64,000 bases of DNA from Actinomycetes bacterium (GTDB lineage: Bacteria; Actinomycetota; Acidimicrobiia; Acidimicrobiales; Acidimicrobiaceae): assembly GCA_021805205.1 (NCBI GenBank), contig JAJZFV010000043.1, forward strand, positions 124,001 through 188,000, given 5' to 3'. The translations under genes and the position numbers were made by a program. Below the pieces are notes generated by a model. That model had not been told where the DNA came from, made no database searches, and saw nothing but the letters and a program-made list of their open reading frames with translations. Shown in pieces: positions 37,981 through 46,937 of the stretch. Numbering within the stretch: position 1 is the stretch's first letter; each line of letters begins with the position of its first letter.

Positions 37981-38325
37981 ATGAACACCCCTTTAGTTCA
38001 GGAAGTCACCGCAGTTCAGGCGTACGAGGCAAAATCTTCGGGCGCCACGATAGTGGACGTTCGCGAAGAGGAAGAATTCGTGGCCGGGCACATAGCCGGG
38101 GCGGTATCGTTACCTCTCTCCAGAGTCGTAGATGACTACAAGACGCTTCCATTGGAGAGCGAAATTATCGTCAACTGCAGGTCGGGTGCCCGATCAGCAA
38201 GAGCTGTCTCCTTCCTTAGGAGCATGGGGGTGGACGCCAAAAACTTATCGGGTGGAGTGATCGCTTGGAATGACGCAGGTTTGCCTTTAGTCACCGAATC
38301 AGGAATAGATCCAGTTATCGCCTAG
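37981..38325 (+). CDS. Rhodanese-like domain protein
   Basis: A single-domain rhodanese of 114 residues: 'ATIVDVREEEEFVAGHIAGAVSLPLSRV' (~24-51) and the active-site loop 'NCRSGARSARAVSFL' with the sulfur-accepting cysteine. It probably moves sulfane sulfur in the cytoplasm. ATG with GGAGAGGA upstream. It is a single-gene unit on the plus strand with its own promoter, next to a gap and facing the substrate-binding lipoprotein gene. Confidence 0.93.
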   Translation: MNTPLVQEVTAVQAYEAKSSGATIVDVREEEEFVAGHIAGAVSLPLSRVVDDYKTLPLESEIIVNCRSGARSARAVSFLRSMGVDAKNLSGGVIAWNDAGLPLVTESGIDPVIA

Positions 38326-38759
38326 CCCTAAAAAGCAACTTCTCCATCATTTATTTTTATTAATGGAGTGGGATTCGTCGCCAAAAGGCTCTTTCACACA
38401 TTGGCTCGGTATCGGCTCTCGCCGTTCAAAATGCAAGCGCGGTTTGAGATCGAGGGAGCCAATGATGCGTTTTCGTCTTCAACTACGTCTCAATTGAATC
38501 GGTGATCCATCTACCGAAAGACGTCCTCTATCTGCAAATCGAGCAATGAAGAAATATCCGAGGCCTGACATTTGCCCGCTTGCAGATCGGATGATCTTAG
38601 ACCGGAGGCATCGACCGCCGGCTCACATTTGTCCTCGTCCAGGCCCCAACTTGGATTCAACTAAAAATCGGGTATGTGCAACCACGAGATAGAGAGCACA
38701 AGATACTTCGAACAATCTGACAAAAACGCCGCATGCGGCGCCATGCCCCACGTAGTTTC
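38326..38759. other. Intergenic region of about 430 bases without a convincing gene
   Basis: The ORF track has nothing of 60 residues or more here. I see short open stretches: on the plus strand one ending at about 38500 ('AKRLFHTLARYRLSPFKMQA'), and on the minus strand one ('DEDKCEPAVDASGLRSSDLQ') of roughly 50 codons at 38516-38680. Neither has a Shine-Dalgarno or a recognised relative. The region may be decayed coding DNA or may hold a small RNA. A terminator for the next gene lies at its right end. Confidence 0.5.
38720..38740 (-). terminator. Intrinsic terminator of the substrate-binding protein gene
   Basis: On the minus strand CGCCGCATGCGGCG is followed directly by TTTTTG. The usable stem is five G-C pairs with a CATG loop, 20 bases beyond the stop codon of the gene at 38760. 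Confidence 0.75.
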
Positions 38760-39947
38760 TTAGCCCACGAGAGAACTTACTAAACCTAGAGAGCTAAAGG
38801 TGGAAGAGGAGGCCTCTGCTTGATACACGTAAATTCCTCCTCCCTTTAAATCTCCATTGGAAGAAAACTGTATCCTCTTGGTAATTCCAGTAAAAGTGTG
38901 ACTTGCCAAGTAGGAATTGATCCCATTCGAAGTCCTGTTTCCCGCCCTTATCGCGGAAAGAATCACATTTGCTGCGTCGTACCCCTCGGCGCTATAGGTG
39001 CCAGGAGCTGAACGAAACATCGTTTGGTAGGCGCTTGTAAATGCCCGACCTTGCACTGTTGTGGAAACGTCCCCGCAAGGACAAGTTGCATAGGTATTCG
39101 ATACTGCAGAATTTCCAGCGGTTGAAATCAACTTGGGATCGAGTGCACCGTCGTCTGAAATAAATTGACCCTTGAAGCCGGCGTTGCGAAGCTGCTTTAG
39201 CAAGCGACCCGCTGCATCGTAGTATCCCCCGAAAAAAACCGATGTAGCTCCCGAACTAATGATGGCGTTGACCGTTGAGAGGTAGTACGGAGCCGCAGGG
39301 TTTATGGATTGACTTGTCGGTACTGTCGCACTCAGAGTTAGAAGCGTCGACTTCACGGAATTAGCAATACTTTTGCCATACCAACTACCGTCATCAATCA
39401 CTGCTACCTTGGTAGAACCAAGTCTCTTCACGATAAATTGTGCCGCAGCAGGACCTTGTGCATTGTCGCTTCCAACGATTCGGTGCCAATACTTCCATCC
39501 CTCGGCGGCTAAAGCCGGGTTGGTAGCTGAGGGGGTAACGTTTACGATCTGACCTTGTTCGAGTATCGGGTCCGCGACAAAGGACTCACCAGAAAATGCT
39601 GGCCCTACAACAGCGACAAGCTTGTCCGATATCGCTTTTTGGGCGAGCTGCGATGCTTGATCAGGGTCACCCTGAGAGTCAAGATTTACAAGGGTAACTT
39701 TTATCTTTGCGCTTTGGTTGTATTGCGAAACCGCAAGTTCGACGCCGTTGTCAATGTTAATTCCCGACTGAGCATTCGGACCAGTCAAGGCACCGAAGAA
39801 ACCTATCGACAAGCCAACTGGAGCCACGGTAGCCACCAATGTCGGAGATGATGGGAGCGGAGTAGGCAAACCACATGCAGCTGTGGACAATCCGCTGGCA
39901 ATGATTAAGAACGGAAGAGTTACTTTTCTACTCTTGCCTTTGAACAC
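38760..39947 (-). CDS. ABC transporter substrate-binding lipoprotein, branched-chain amino-acid type
   Basis: A type I periplasmic-binding-fold protein (Peripla_BP_6/LivJ type) of 395 residues. A lipoprotein signal peptide with lipobox 'STAAC' (~24) anchors it outside the membrane. 'IGFFGALTGPNAQSGINIDNGVELAV', 'VVAVVGPAFSGES' and 'EGYDAANVILSAIRA' are typical. Ligands of this family include leucine, amides and aromatic acids; it cannot be specified. No permease or ATPase gene is adjacent, so the transporter must be elsewhere or the protein acts as a sensor. The start is GTG with a weak ribosome site. Confidence 0.9.
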   Translation of the reverse strand: MFKGKSRKVTLPFLIIASGLSTAACGLPTPLPSSPTLVATVAPVGLSIGFFGALTGPNAQSGINIDNGVELAVSQYNQSAKIKVTLVNLDSQGDPDQASQLAQKAISDKLVAVVGPAFSGESFVADPILEQGQIVNVTPSATNPALAAEGWKYWHRIVGSDNAQGPAAAQFIVKRLGSTKVAVIDDGSWYGKSIANSVKSTLLTLSATVPTSQSINPAAPYYLSTVNAIISSGATSVFFGGYYDAAGRLLKQLRNAGFKGQFISDDGALDPKLISTAGNSAVSNTYATCPCGDVSTTVQGRAFTSAYQTMFRSAPGTYSAEGYDAANVILSAIRAGNRTSNGINSYLASHTFTGITKRIQFSSNGDLKGGGIYVYQAEASSSTFSSLGLVSSLVG

Positions 39948-40101
39948 AAAGCACCACTTATTTAGCGACGATACCCAAACGATTCATAGACAATAGCAGT
40001 AGCAAACCCTTACCTTCGCTTCACTTTCTATGCAAAATTAAAGAAAACGCCCACCCGGTCGGGGTCGGCCGATCGACAATTGGATCGTGTCTCCGAAATG
40101 G

Positions 40102-40172
<71 letters not shown>

Positions 40173-40205
40173 ACTATCTAACCAACGGTAAAAACACTAC
40201 CGTGG

Positions 40206-40277
40206 TCGGGGAGGGGGGATTTGAACCCCCGACCCCCTGGTCCCAAACCAGGTGCGCTGCCGCTGCGCCACTCCCCG
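40206..40277 (-). tRNA. tRNA-Pro (anticodon TGG)
   Basis: On the minus strand CGGGGAG opens the acceptor stem, the anticodon arm CCTGGTTTGGGACCAGG exposes TGG, the T loop contains GGTTCAAATCC, and CTCCCCG closes the acceptor. The unusual C1-G72 pair is typical of bacterial tRNA-Pro. CCA is not encoded. It lies 33 bases upstream of tRNA-Gly, so the two are probably co-transcribed. Confidence 0.97.
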
Positions 40278-40314
40278 AAAGGCATAATGATCTTAGTCGC
40301 TCAAATTCAAATTC

Positions 40315-40923
40315 CTATTTATTTGAGCCACTAAATCTTCTAAGGAAGAACCTAATAATCAACACAACGATAACCAGAGCAATGACGTATCCCAAATACT
40401 TCACGTATTTTGACAACGTTACCCAGTTCGAACCAATTGCGTAGCCGATAGATGTCAAAACTAACGACCAAGGAAGAGCTCCCAAAAAGGTAAAGACACC
40501 AAAACGAACGGGCTCCATCTCGGCGACTCCAGCGGGGAGCGAAATGAAGGTTCTGACCACTGGAAGAAGTCTTCCAATCAATACCGCCGCTTCGCCCCTC
40601 TTTGCGAACCATCGCTCAGCTCTGTCAACGTCATCCTCGCGTATTCTAACGAAACGCCCAAAGCGAAGCACAAGTGCTCGGCCACCGGTTCGTCCAATAA
40701 CCCAAGCGATATAGCTTCCAACCACGTTTCCCAACGTTCCAGCCAGAATCGCAAGAACAAAGTTCATCTTGTGTGAAGCGGCAAGCGCACCAGCAAATGG
40801 CATAACCACTTCGGATGGTATCGGAATTAGCGCTGATTCGGCGGTCATCAGGAGAAATACGGCGATAATGCCACTCGTTGCGATGATATTCGTAAGCCCA
40901 GAGGTCGAAAGAAAATGAGTCAC
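40315..40923 (-). CDS. DedA-family membrane protein
   Basis: A 202-residue DedA/VTT-domain protein with about five hydrophobic segments. 'ESALIPIPSEVVMPFAGALA' (~28-47), 'GNVVGSYIAWVIGRTGGR' and 'RLLPVVRTFISLPAGVAEM' are the conserved DedA motifs. The family is linked to lipid-carrier recycling (undecaprenyl phosphate or phosphatidylethanolamine flipping) and membrane homeostasis. The start is GTG. It ends close to tRNA-Pro on the same strand. Confidence 0.92.
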   Translation of the reverse strand: MTHFLSTSGLTNIIATSGIIAVFLLMTAESALIPIPSEVVMPFAGALAASHKMNFVLAILAGTLGNVVGSYIAWVIGRTGGRALVLRFGRFVRIREDDVDRAERWFAKRGEAAVLIGRLLPVVRTFISLPAGVAEMEPVRFGVFTFLGALPWSLVLTSIGYAIGSNWVTLSKYVKYLGYVIALVIVVLIIRFFLRRFSGSNK

Positions 40924-41068
40924 CCAAAAGACGCTACCACCTCTACTGAAGAGTCGAATCGTAATAAGACACCGCCTACTAAGTAGCCCTTCAGAATTGA
41001 GAATATCCCACTACGCTTTTGTTAGCTAATTGCATCAAGAGAGTCGATGTAGCGAGGAAACACGTAAT

Positions 41069-41923
41069 TTGAGCGAGGAAATAAAAGGTTCATACTTTGA
41101 ATCCTTCAACGGTGCGAGCATAAAGTTATATGAATTTGGTGGACGTGGTCCCCTACTTCTAATTGCTCACGCGACGGGATTCAATAGCCGTGCGTATTAC
41201 GCCCTAGGGTCTTATCTTTCAAATGAATTTTCTGTAATCGGAATCGACGCCGAAGGGCACGGTGGATCTCAGAAAACCAGCGACGGTCAAAATTGGTCAA
41301 ATTACGCCAAGCACATCACTTTCTACCTCCAAAGCCATGGCATTAGCGAGATCTATGGCTTTGGCCACTCATTTGGTGGAGCCGCACTGCTACAAGTCGT
41401 CGCAAACGTACCAAGAGTATTTAGAGCGGTGATCGCATATGAGCCAGTCATATTCCCGGGTCCATCAGCAACCGAACCAAACTTCTCGAGCCCAATTGCT
41501 CAATTGACGTTAAAGCGTCAATTCACCTTCGACAGTAGGACGCGGGCGATCGAGAACTTTGAATCCAAACCTCCGATGAACAACTTTGCTCCTGGAGTAG
41601 TGGCGGACTACGTTGACGGCGGAACATTCATCAATGCCGAGGGCATGACCGAACTATCTTGCCATAGAGACTTCGAGGCAGCCATCTACGCCCATGCACA
41701 GATGGCTGGAGTAGACGAGGTACTTCCAAAAGTTGAATGCCCTGTAACGTACCTCTACGGAGAGGTGAGTCGAGACTTTTCACTCGAGTTTTATCAAGCC
41801 GTTGCAGCCAAAACTCCCCAAGCGAAGCTAATCAGCGTCGATTCCGTAGGCCATTTCGGTCCCTTTGAAGATCCTCGCCGAATTAGCGAATTGGTAATCA
41901 AAAGCTGTGTATTGGATCTATAG
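41069..41923 (+). CDS. Alpha/beta hydrolase
   Basis: An alpha/beta-hydrolase-fold enzyme of about 285 residues. 'LLLIAHATGFNSRAYYALG' carries the oxyanion region, 'GFGHSFGGAALL' the nucleophile elbow with serine, and 'VDSVGHFGPFEDP' the C-terminal histidine; an acidic residue ('YLYGEVSRDFS') may complete the triad. The substrate is unknown; esterase, lipase or C-C hydrolase are all possible. I prefer TTG 41069 with GAGG 11 bases upstream over the ORF track's TTG at 41030, which has no ribosome site. Confidence 0.85.
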   Translation: MSEEIKGSYFESFNGASIKLYEFGGRGPLLLIAHATGFNSRAYYALGSYLSNEFSVIGIDAEGHGGSQKTSDGQNWSNYAKHITFYLQSHGISEIYGFGHSFGGAALLQVVANVPRVFRAVIAYEPVIFPGPSATEPNFSSPIAQLTLKRQFTFDSRTRAIENFESKPPMNNFAPGVVADYVDGGTFINAEGMTELSCHRDFEAAIYAHAQMAGVDEVLPKVECPVTYLYGEVSRDFSLEFYQAVAAKTPQAKLISVDSVGHFGPFEDPRRISELVIKSCVLDL

Positions 41924-42112
41924 AAGCGAAAAACTACTTCTTTTCGAATTTTTACAACCAAAATGGCTCCATCATGCCGAATTCCTCACCTTATGGTCTA
42001 TTTTGTCGTTATGAATGTTGCCAAGTTGCGCGACTAGTTGCCGGCTAAGCCCAGTAACTACGTCACTCAAAAAAGCAACTTCGATCTCTAGAGAACGAAA
42101 CGAGAGGGTCAA

Positions 42113-43453
42113 GTGGATTCGGACTCCAATTCTTACCGCCGGGAATCTGTGGATGAGCAACTCTCACGAATGCGTATTGTGCGGAAGGGCTTCTCACCAG
42201 ATGAGGTCCGGTCGGCGCTTCAATCGCTATATGCAACCCAGATGCGAGCTAACGAGACCATAGCTGAGCTCAAATCCCAAGTCGCAGAATTATCGTCACG
42301 CCCACAAGCTGCTCCAGTCTCAGAACTTAACGAAGCGACTGTAGCCAAGTTATTGGGAGACCAAGCCGCATCCATTCTCTCAACGTCTGTCGCCGCAAGT
42401 CAGGCGATTAAAGAGAGAGCCGATCGCGAGAGCAAAGAGCTAATCGAAAACGCAAAAAAGATTCACGACGACGCAACCAATACGGCAAATGAGCTCATCC
42501 GATCGACTAACGAAAATGTCGCAGCGATCATCACCCGAGCTCAAAGCGACTCAAGAGCCATAATTGAAGCAGCAGAAGCCACAGCTGCAGAACGGCTTGC
42601 GGCTCAAGAGCAGACCGGCAAAGAGGTGATCGAGCGCGCCAACCTGTTTGCAACCGAAACAGTCTCGAACGCGCAACGCAACGCCGAGAAGATTCTCTTG
42701 GAGGCTCAGCGCGAGGCGACTTCAATGATCTCTTCGGCTCGTGAAACGCGCACAGAGATACTCGCCGACCTTCGGATGCGTGCGGACGAAGTAAGGGGCC
42801 ATATCGATACTTTGACCCGCACTCGCGGTTGGTTCTTGGAACTTTTGCAGGATGCGCAGCGCCGCGTCTCGAATGTAGAGTCAGCTTTAGCGGTTTCAAT
42901 TAACTCAAACCTCCACGCACTTGAAAGCTCGATGGAGGCGTTAAACCTTTCAACGATCGAGGCCCGAGGCGCAATGACATCTGAAACTGTTACGCCTCAT
43001 GAAATTGAAGCTTCGGATGAAACCAACTATCAAGACGGTGAAGTCGAGTCAGCTGAGAGCTCATCGGATTCGATTGAACAAGATACAAATGACGAACCCG
43101 ATGTGACCACAGCCGATCAGCAGTTAGACGAAGTCGATGCAGAGGTAGATGAGGAGACCGAAGCCTCATTGGCACCCCAAGAGGGTAACGGCAAACAGGA
43201 CGAGGCGGAGATAAAGATAACAGTCAACTCCTCAGATCAAACACCCGTCGTTGCCGAAGCATCTGAGGAAACGGAGTCATCGGAAGCCCCGGAGGCAAAA
43301 CCACGTACCCCGAGAAGTAGAACCAAAACGCCGCAAGATACCTCAAGCGAAGTGGCAAAACCCAAACCTGCTCGAACTGCCCCTTCTGCCACAACGTCGC
43401 GAAGAAGTCCGAGAACTACCCGCGCCCCTAAGGACGATACTTCAGAAGGTTAG
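42113..43453 (+). CDS. DivIVA-like coiled-coil protein with long charged tail
   Basis: The N-terminus carries a DivIVA-like motif ('RMRIVRKGFSPDEVRSALQS', ~20-39), followed by a long predicted coiled coil (~45-275), rich in Ala, Glu and Arg and related in style to DivIVA/Wag31 or cell-division initiation proteins. The remaining ~170 residues are disordered: first acidic ('ESSSDSIEQDTNDEPDV'), then basic and Pro/Thr-rich ('SRRSPRTTRAPK'). The start is GTG with GAGAGGG upstream. It probably marks curved membrane or the pole. A strong terminator follows. Confidence 0.75.
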   Translation: MDSDSNSYRRESVDEQLSRMRIVRKGFSPDEVRSALQSLYATQMRANETIAELKSQVAELSSRPQAAPVSELNEATVAKLLGDQAASILSTSVAASQAIKERADRESKELIENAKKIHDDATNTANELIRSTNENVAAIITRAQSDSRAIIEAAEATAAERLAAQEQTGKEVIERANLFATETVSNAQRNAEKILLEAQREATSMISSARETRTEILADLRMRADEVRGHIDTLTRTRGWFLELLQDAQRRVSNVESALAVSINSNLHALESSMEALNLSTIEARGAMTSETVTPHEIEASDETNYQDGEVESAESSSDSIEQDTNDEPDVTTADQQLDEVDAEVDEETEASLAPQEGNGKQDEAEIKITVNSSDQTPVVAEASEETESSEAPEAKPRTPRSRTKTPQDTSSEVAKPKPARTAPSATTSRRSPRTTRAPKDDTSEG

Positions 43454-43481
43454 AGCACATAGGAAGTCATATTCATGTGTG

Positions 43482-43520
43482 AAAATAGCGACCGAGAAAT
43501 CGGTCGCTATTTTGTTTCAT
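43482..43520 (+). terminator. Intrinsic terminator with GAAA tetraloop
   Basis: A 14-bp perfect stem centred on AGCGACCGA / TCGGTCGCT with a stable GAAA loop, followed by TTGTTTC. It lies 28 bases after the DivIVA-like gene. Confidence 0.9.
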
Positions 43521-43593
43521 TTACCCTCTGCGTAGACACAACACCCCGGATGAGCTGTACCCTTTAATAGAAAGTAAATTATGTATAAAGAGT

Positions 43594-44442
43594 ATGTTTG
43601 TTATGGGTTTGCAAGTACCAGGGTCAATTACAGCGTCAAAGGTCAATTCATTTAAGGAGTGCGGTTTAGCATTTCGTCTTTCAGTCATTGAAAAAATACC
43701 GCAACCCCCTACAGTTTGGACGATTCGGGGTACCCTAACCCACCTTGCTCTAGAACGCTTTTACTTCAATTACGAACCCCAAGATCGAACCAGGGAATTG
43801 GCAGTTGAAATCGTAGATCAAGTTTGGAATGAACTAGACGAAAAGCATGAGCTCGGTCGGCTACTCTTTTGCGAAGATCCGATATGTCAGCCAAAGGTCT
43901 TGCTTAACGAGACAAAGCAGCTTGTACTAGCCGACTTCGACGCAGAAGATACAACTTCAATAACCGCCATAGGCACCGAACTTCGTCTCGAAACCAAACT
44001 CGGGGACACGATTTTAAGGGGAGTCATCGATCGCCTCGATCTAAATAGCGATGGATCGCTTACGGTCACGGACTACAAAACTGGAAGGTTACCCGACCGA
44101 GCCCAAGAAAACGAAAGGCTCGCAGGAGTAATGTTTTACGCACTCTTGTGCGAAAAAGTCTTAGGAGTCCGCCCCAAGTCTGTTCAACTGGTATATCTTC
44201 GCGAAGCAACGTGCATTGTAACCGAACCTACTGACTCGATGATGAAAGGGCTGGAAAACCGCACCGAGGCAATATGGCGAGCTGTGTGCAATGCCTGTGC
44301 TAAAGAAGACTTTCGCCCAAGACCTTCTAAAATTTGCAAATTCTGCGCGTATCAGGAACTGTGTCCTGCCCAGGGAGGATCTCTAGATCATCTTGATGAA
44401 TTTCGAGAACTGCACGGAGTCCAACCAAAGCGATCCTGTTAG
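43594..44442 (+). CDS. RecB-family PD-(D/E)XK nuclease with Fe-S cysteines
   Basis: A 282-residue stand-alone nuclease of the RecB/Cas4/AddB type. 'SASKVNSFKECG'-like 'TASKVNSFKECGLAFRL' opens the domain with the first cysteine; 'RGTLTHLALERFY' and 'GSLTVTDYKTGRLP' carry nuclease residues (D-x-K), and 'KICKFCAYQELCPA' gives three further cysteines that probably bind a 4Fe-4S cluster. The role is likely DNA repair or recombination. No cas genes, helicase or repeat array lies nearby, so it should not be called Cas4. ATG 43594 or 43603. Confidence 0.88.
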   Translation: MFVMGLQVPGSITASKVNSFKECGLAFRLSVIEKIPQPPTVWTIRGTLTHLALERFYFNYEPQDRTRELAVEIVDQVWNELDEKHELGRLLFCEDPICQPKVLLNETKQLVLADFDAEDTTSITAIGTELRLETKLGDTILRGVIDRLDLNSDGSLTVTDYKTGRLPDRAQENERLAGVMFYALLCEKVLGVRPKSVQLVYLREATCIVTEPTDSMMKGLENRTEAIWRAVCNACAKEDFRPRPSKICKFCAYQELCPAQGGSLDHLDEFRELHGVQPKRSC

Positions 44443-44456
44443 TATCTTCGTTGACC

Positions 44457-44999
44457 ATGAAGATTCAAATTGACAAATACTTCGAACCTTTCGACGTCCA
44501 TTTCGATAAGTACTTCGAGCCATTTAGAGAAAATGCGGCGGCTAACTACGTCTTCTACGGTGCTTCAACTCTCGCCGACCACTCGATAATATGGTTTATA
44601 TTCGCTTCAATTCGAGGTTTAAAGCGCGGTGGGTCGCCCTATGCAACTCGGGCATCGCTTGCTTTGCTCGCCGAATCAGTCATCATCAACATCGGGGTAA
44701 AGTCGCTTTTTATGAGAACAAGGCCAACGTGGGATGGCGAACGTCCATTGGCGATCAGACAACCGCTCACCAGCTCTTTTCCTTCGGGTCACTCTTCTGC
44801 GGCAGCAACTGCATTTGTACTTCTAAGCGAAGACGACAAGCTATGGCCTCTCTACCTGGCAGTAGCCCTAATTGTGGCTCCGTCTCGCGTACACGTAAGA
44901 ATGCACCATGCATCAGATGTTGTCGCCGGGACAATAATCGGGACTCTATTTGGGCTAGCTGTAAAACGGATGTTTCCTATCAAAAACAAGACAAAGTAG
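44457..44999 (+). CDS. PAP2-family phosphatase
   Basis: A membrane phosphatase of about 180 residues. The three PAP2 motifs are visible: 'KSLFMRTRP' (KxxxxxxRP), 'PSGHSSAAA' (PSGH) and 'SRVHVRMHHASD' (SRxxxxxHxxxD). Hydrophobic helices lie between them. It probably removes phosphate from a lipid such as undecaprenyl pyrophosphate or phosphatidate. The ORF track starts at TTG 44451; ATG 44457 is two codons in. It begins 14 bases after the nuclease gene. Confidence 0.93.
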   Translation: MKIQIDKYFEPFDVHFDKYFEPFRENAAANYVFYGASTLADHSIIWFIFASIRGLKRGGSPYATRASLALLAESVIINIGVKSLFMRTRPTWDGERPLAIRQPLTSSFPSGHSSAAATAFVLLSEDDKLWPLYLAVALIVAPSRVHVRMHHASDVVAGTIIGTLFGLAVKRMFPIKNKTK

Positions 45000-45014
45000 G
45001 CAGGCGTAGTCGCA

Positions 45015-45443
45015 ATGACAGTCGAAATAACTGGTGGCGGAGCCATCTTCCAAGGCATCGGTAAAGATACCAAGGTATGCATAATCCATAGAGGCGCTTA
45101 TAACGATTGGACACTACCCAAGGGTCACATAGACCCAGGTGAGACGATCGAAGAGTGCGCATTACGAGAGGTTCTAGAGGAGACGGGGTTGGAATGTTCC
45201 ATAGTGGACCATTCTCCATTTATAACCGAACGACTACTCGCCTCAGGTTCAACGAAGATCACCCACTACTTCACAATGACCTTTCAAAAGGGGGGCTTCG
45301 TTCCAAATTCCGAGACTGACGCTATTGAGTGGTTACCGGTAGACCTCGCGATGAATCGCCTTACATATCAGAACGATAAAGACGTATTGGTCGCATTATT
45401 CAACAGTTATAGGAATATCACAGGCACCGAGAGCGATATCTAA
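45015..45443 (+). CDS. Nudix hydrolase
   Basis: A 142-residue MutT-like protein with a perfect Nudix box, 'GHIDPGETIEECALREVLEETGL' (GX5EX7REUXEEXGU, ~37-59). 'YNDWTLPKGHIDPGE' is like that of Ap4A or (d)NTP-cleaving actinobacterial Nudix enzymes. The substrate is unspecified. ATG 45015 lies 15 bases after the PAP2 stop; the next gene begins three bases after this one, so this is an operon. Confidence 0.94.
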   Translation: MTVEITGGGAIFQGIGKDTKVCIIHRGAYNDWTLPKGHIDPGETIEECALREVLEETGLECSIVDHSPFITERLLASGSTKITHYFTMTFQKGGFVPNSETDAIEWLPVDLAMNRLTYQNDKDVLVALFNSYRNITGTESDI

Positions 45444-45446
45444 GGC

Positions 45447-46052
45447 ATGGAAAAGAAGAAGAGTTTCTCTATAAATTTTGACTATCGCTGCCCCTTTGCT
45501 CGCAATCTCAACGAACACTTAGTTAGCGCCCTGAAAAGCGGTGCGGACTACGAGGTGGAATTCATCCCATTCAATCTTTCTCAAGTGCACGTAGAGGAAG
45601 GAGAGCGATCTATCTGGGACGATCCATCGAGGGAGGTAGACCTCATTGCCAATGAAGTTGGATATATCGTTTCAAAGCTCTATACCGAGAAGTTCCTCGA
45701 TGTTCACATAGGTCTGTTCTCACTTCGACATGAAAAAGGTAAAGGTCTTAAGCGATTCGAGGAGATGGAAGATCTCCTCGATGAAAACGGAATCGATGCG
45801 ACAAAGGTACGCGAAGTACTTGAGTCCAAGGTATACCGCGATGAAACCAGAGAGCTTCACCGCCATCAAGCTGAAGATCTTGATGTGTTTGGGGTACCTA
45901 CATTATTCGACGGGGAGAAGGCGGCATTCGTCAGAATCCTAGATAGGCCAACCGATACGACAGATTCAGTCGCGGTTCTAGATCGCATCGTTGATCACGT
46001 CTTTCTACACCCCGAATTAAACGAGATAAAGCACACTCGAGTCGCTCGATAG
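45447..46052 (+). CDS. DsbA-like thioredoxin-fold protein
   Basis: A 201-residue cytoplasmic protein of the DsbA/2-hydroxychromene-2-carboxylate isomerase superfamily. 'NFDYRCPFARNL' near residue 10 is the active-site region with a single cysteine and no second one; 'DLDVFGVPTLFDG' near 148 is the cis-proline loop. A helical insert lies between. Activity may be glutathione- or mycothiol-S-transferase-like. It is the second DsbA-type protein in the window with only one active-site cysteine. ATG start, three bases after the Nudix gene. Confidence 0.8.
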   Translation: MEKKKSFSINFDYRCPFARNLNEHLVSALKSGADYEVEFIPFNLSQVHVEEGERSIWDDPSREVDLIANEVGYIVSKLYTEKFLDVHIGLFSLRHEKGKGLKRFEEMEDLLDENGIDATKVREVLESKVYRDETRELHRHQAEDLDVFGVPTLFDGEKAAFVRILDRPTDTTDSVAVLDRIVDHVFLHPELNEIKHTRVAR

Positions 46053-46121
46053 AAATCAAGCTCTACAAATCATCAATTTTCCAGAAATATACCGAGATTA
46101 TGTCGGTAGAGTTGACTCACT

Positions 46122-46937
46122 ATGGAAATTGAGAACAAAAGAGTTTTGATTACTGGCGCGGCCTCGGGAATAGGGCGAGCACTCGCTATGAGTGTCGCAA
46201 TCCGAAGTCCTAAAGATATCGTACTTGTGGACAGAAATGAGTCTGGACTAAGAGAGACAGAAGCCGCCCTTGCAAAGGGCGGCTTCTCGGTTCATCTGGA
46301 AGTTTGCGATTTAGTAGATGGTACAGCAATTGCTAACTTGGCTACGAATGTCCTATCTAAAATCGACTGCATCGACCTCCTGTTTGCCAATGCAGGAATC
46401 TCTCGCACCGGGGATTTAACTACCTCCGAGGACGATTGGACCGACTCCTTCAATGTCAACGTCATGTCCCAAGTTCGGTTAGCTCGCCAATTTGTTCCAA
46501 AGATGATAGAGGCGGGCGGAGGTTACGTCGTAAACACCGCCTCTGCGGCTGGCTTACTAACTAGCCTTGGCGCCCTCTCTTATGCAGTCACAAAGCATGG
46601 ATCAGTTGCATTTTCAGAGTGGCTTGCGATAAATCACGCCCCTGACAATATTCGGGTTAGCGTACTTTGTCCGATGGGAGTTCGTACAAACATGCTCTTT
46701 CCTGCAGATAGTGCGACAAGTTCGATGGAAGAGAACCTTGCACATCGTTCGGTAGTGGAATCTGGAACCGTGAAAGAGGCAGATGAGGTCGCTGAGTTCG
46801 TCATGGAAAAGATAGGGGAGGAGGAGTTTTTAATACTCCCCCACCCTGAAGTAGCCGAATTTTATTCATTTCGCGCAAACGCCACTAGCAAGTGGATTAG
46901 ATCGATGGCAAAATATCAACAGTCTTTAATCAACTAA
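46122..46937 (+). CDS. Short-chain dehydrogenase/reductase
   Basis: A classical SDR of 271 residues. '[15 protein letters not shown]' is the cofactor glycine motif (~8-22), 'LFANAGIS' the NAG motif, and '[15 protein letters not shown]' gives the YxxxK catalytic pair with an upstream serine ('TASAAGL'). The substrate is unknown. Its acidic residue after strand 2 ('VLVDRNES') favours NAD(H). It ends 12 bases into the convergent chemoreceptor gene. Confidence 0.93.
   Translation: MEIENKRVLITGAASGIGRALAMSVAIRSPKDIVLVDRNESGLRETEAALAKGGFSVHLEVCDLVDGTAIANLATNVLSKIDCIDLLFANAGISRTGDLTTSEDDWTDSFNVNVMSQVRLARQFVPKMIEAGGGYVVNTASAAGLLTSLGALSYAVTKHGSVAFSEWLAINHAPDNIRVSVLCPMGVRTNMLFPADSATSSMEENLAHRSVVESGTVKEADEVAEFVMEKIGEEEFLILPHPEVAEFYSFRANATSKWIRSMAKYQQSLIN

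Noticed and set aside
43594-44442. Calling the RecB-like nuclease Cas4
   Set aside because: The fold and cysteines fit, but no other cas gene or repeat array is present.
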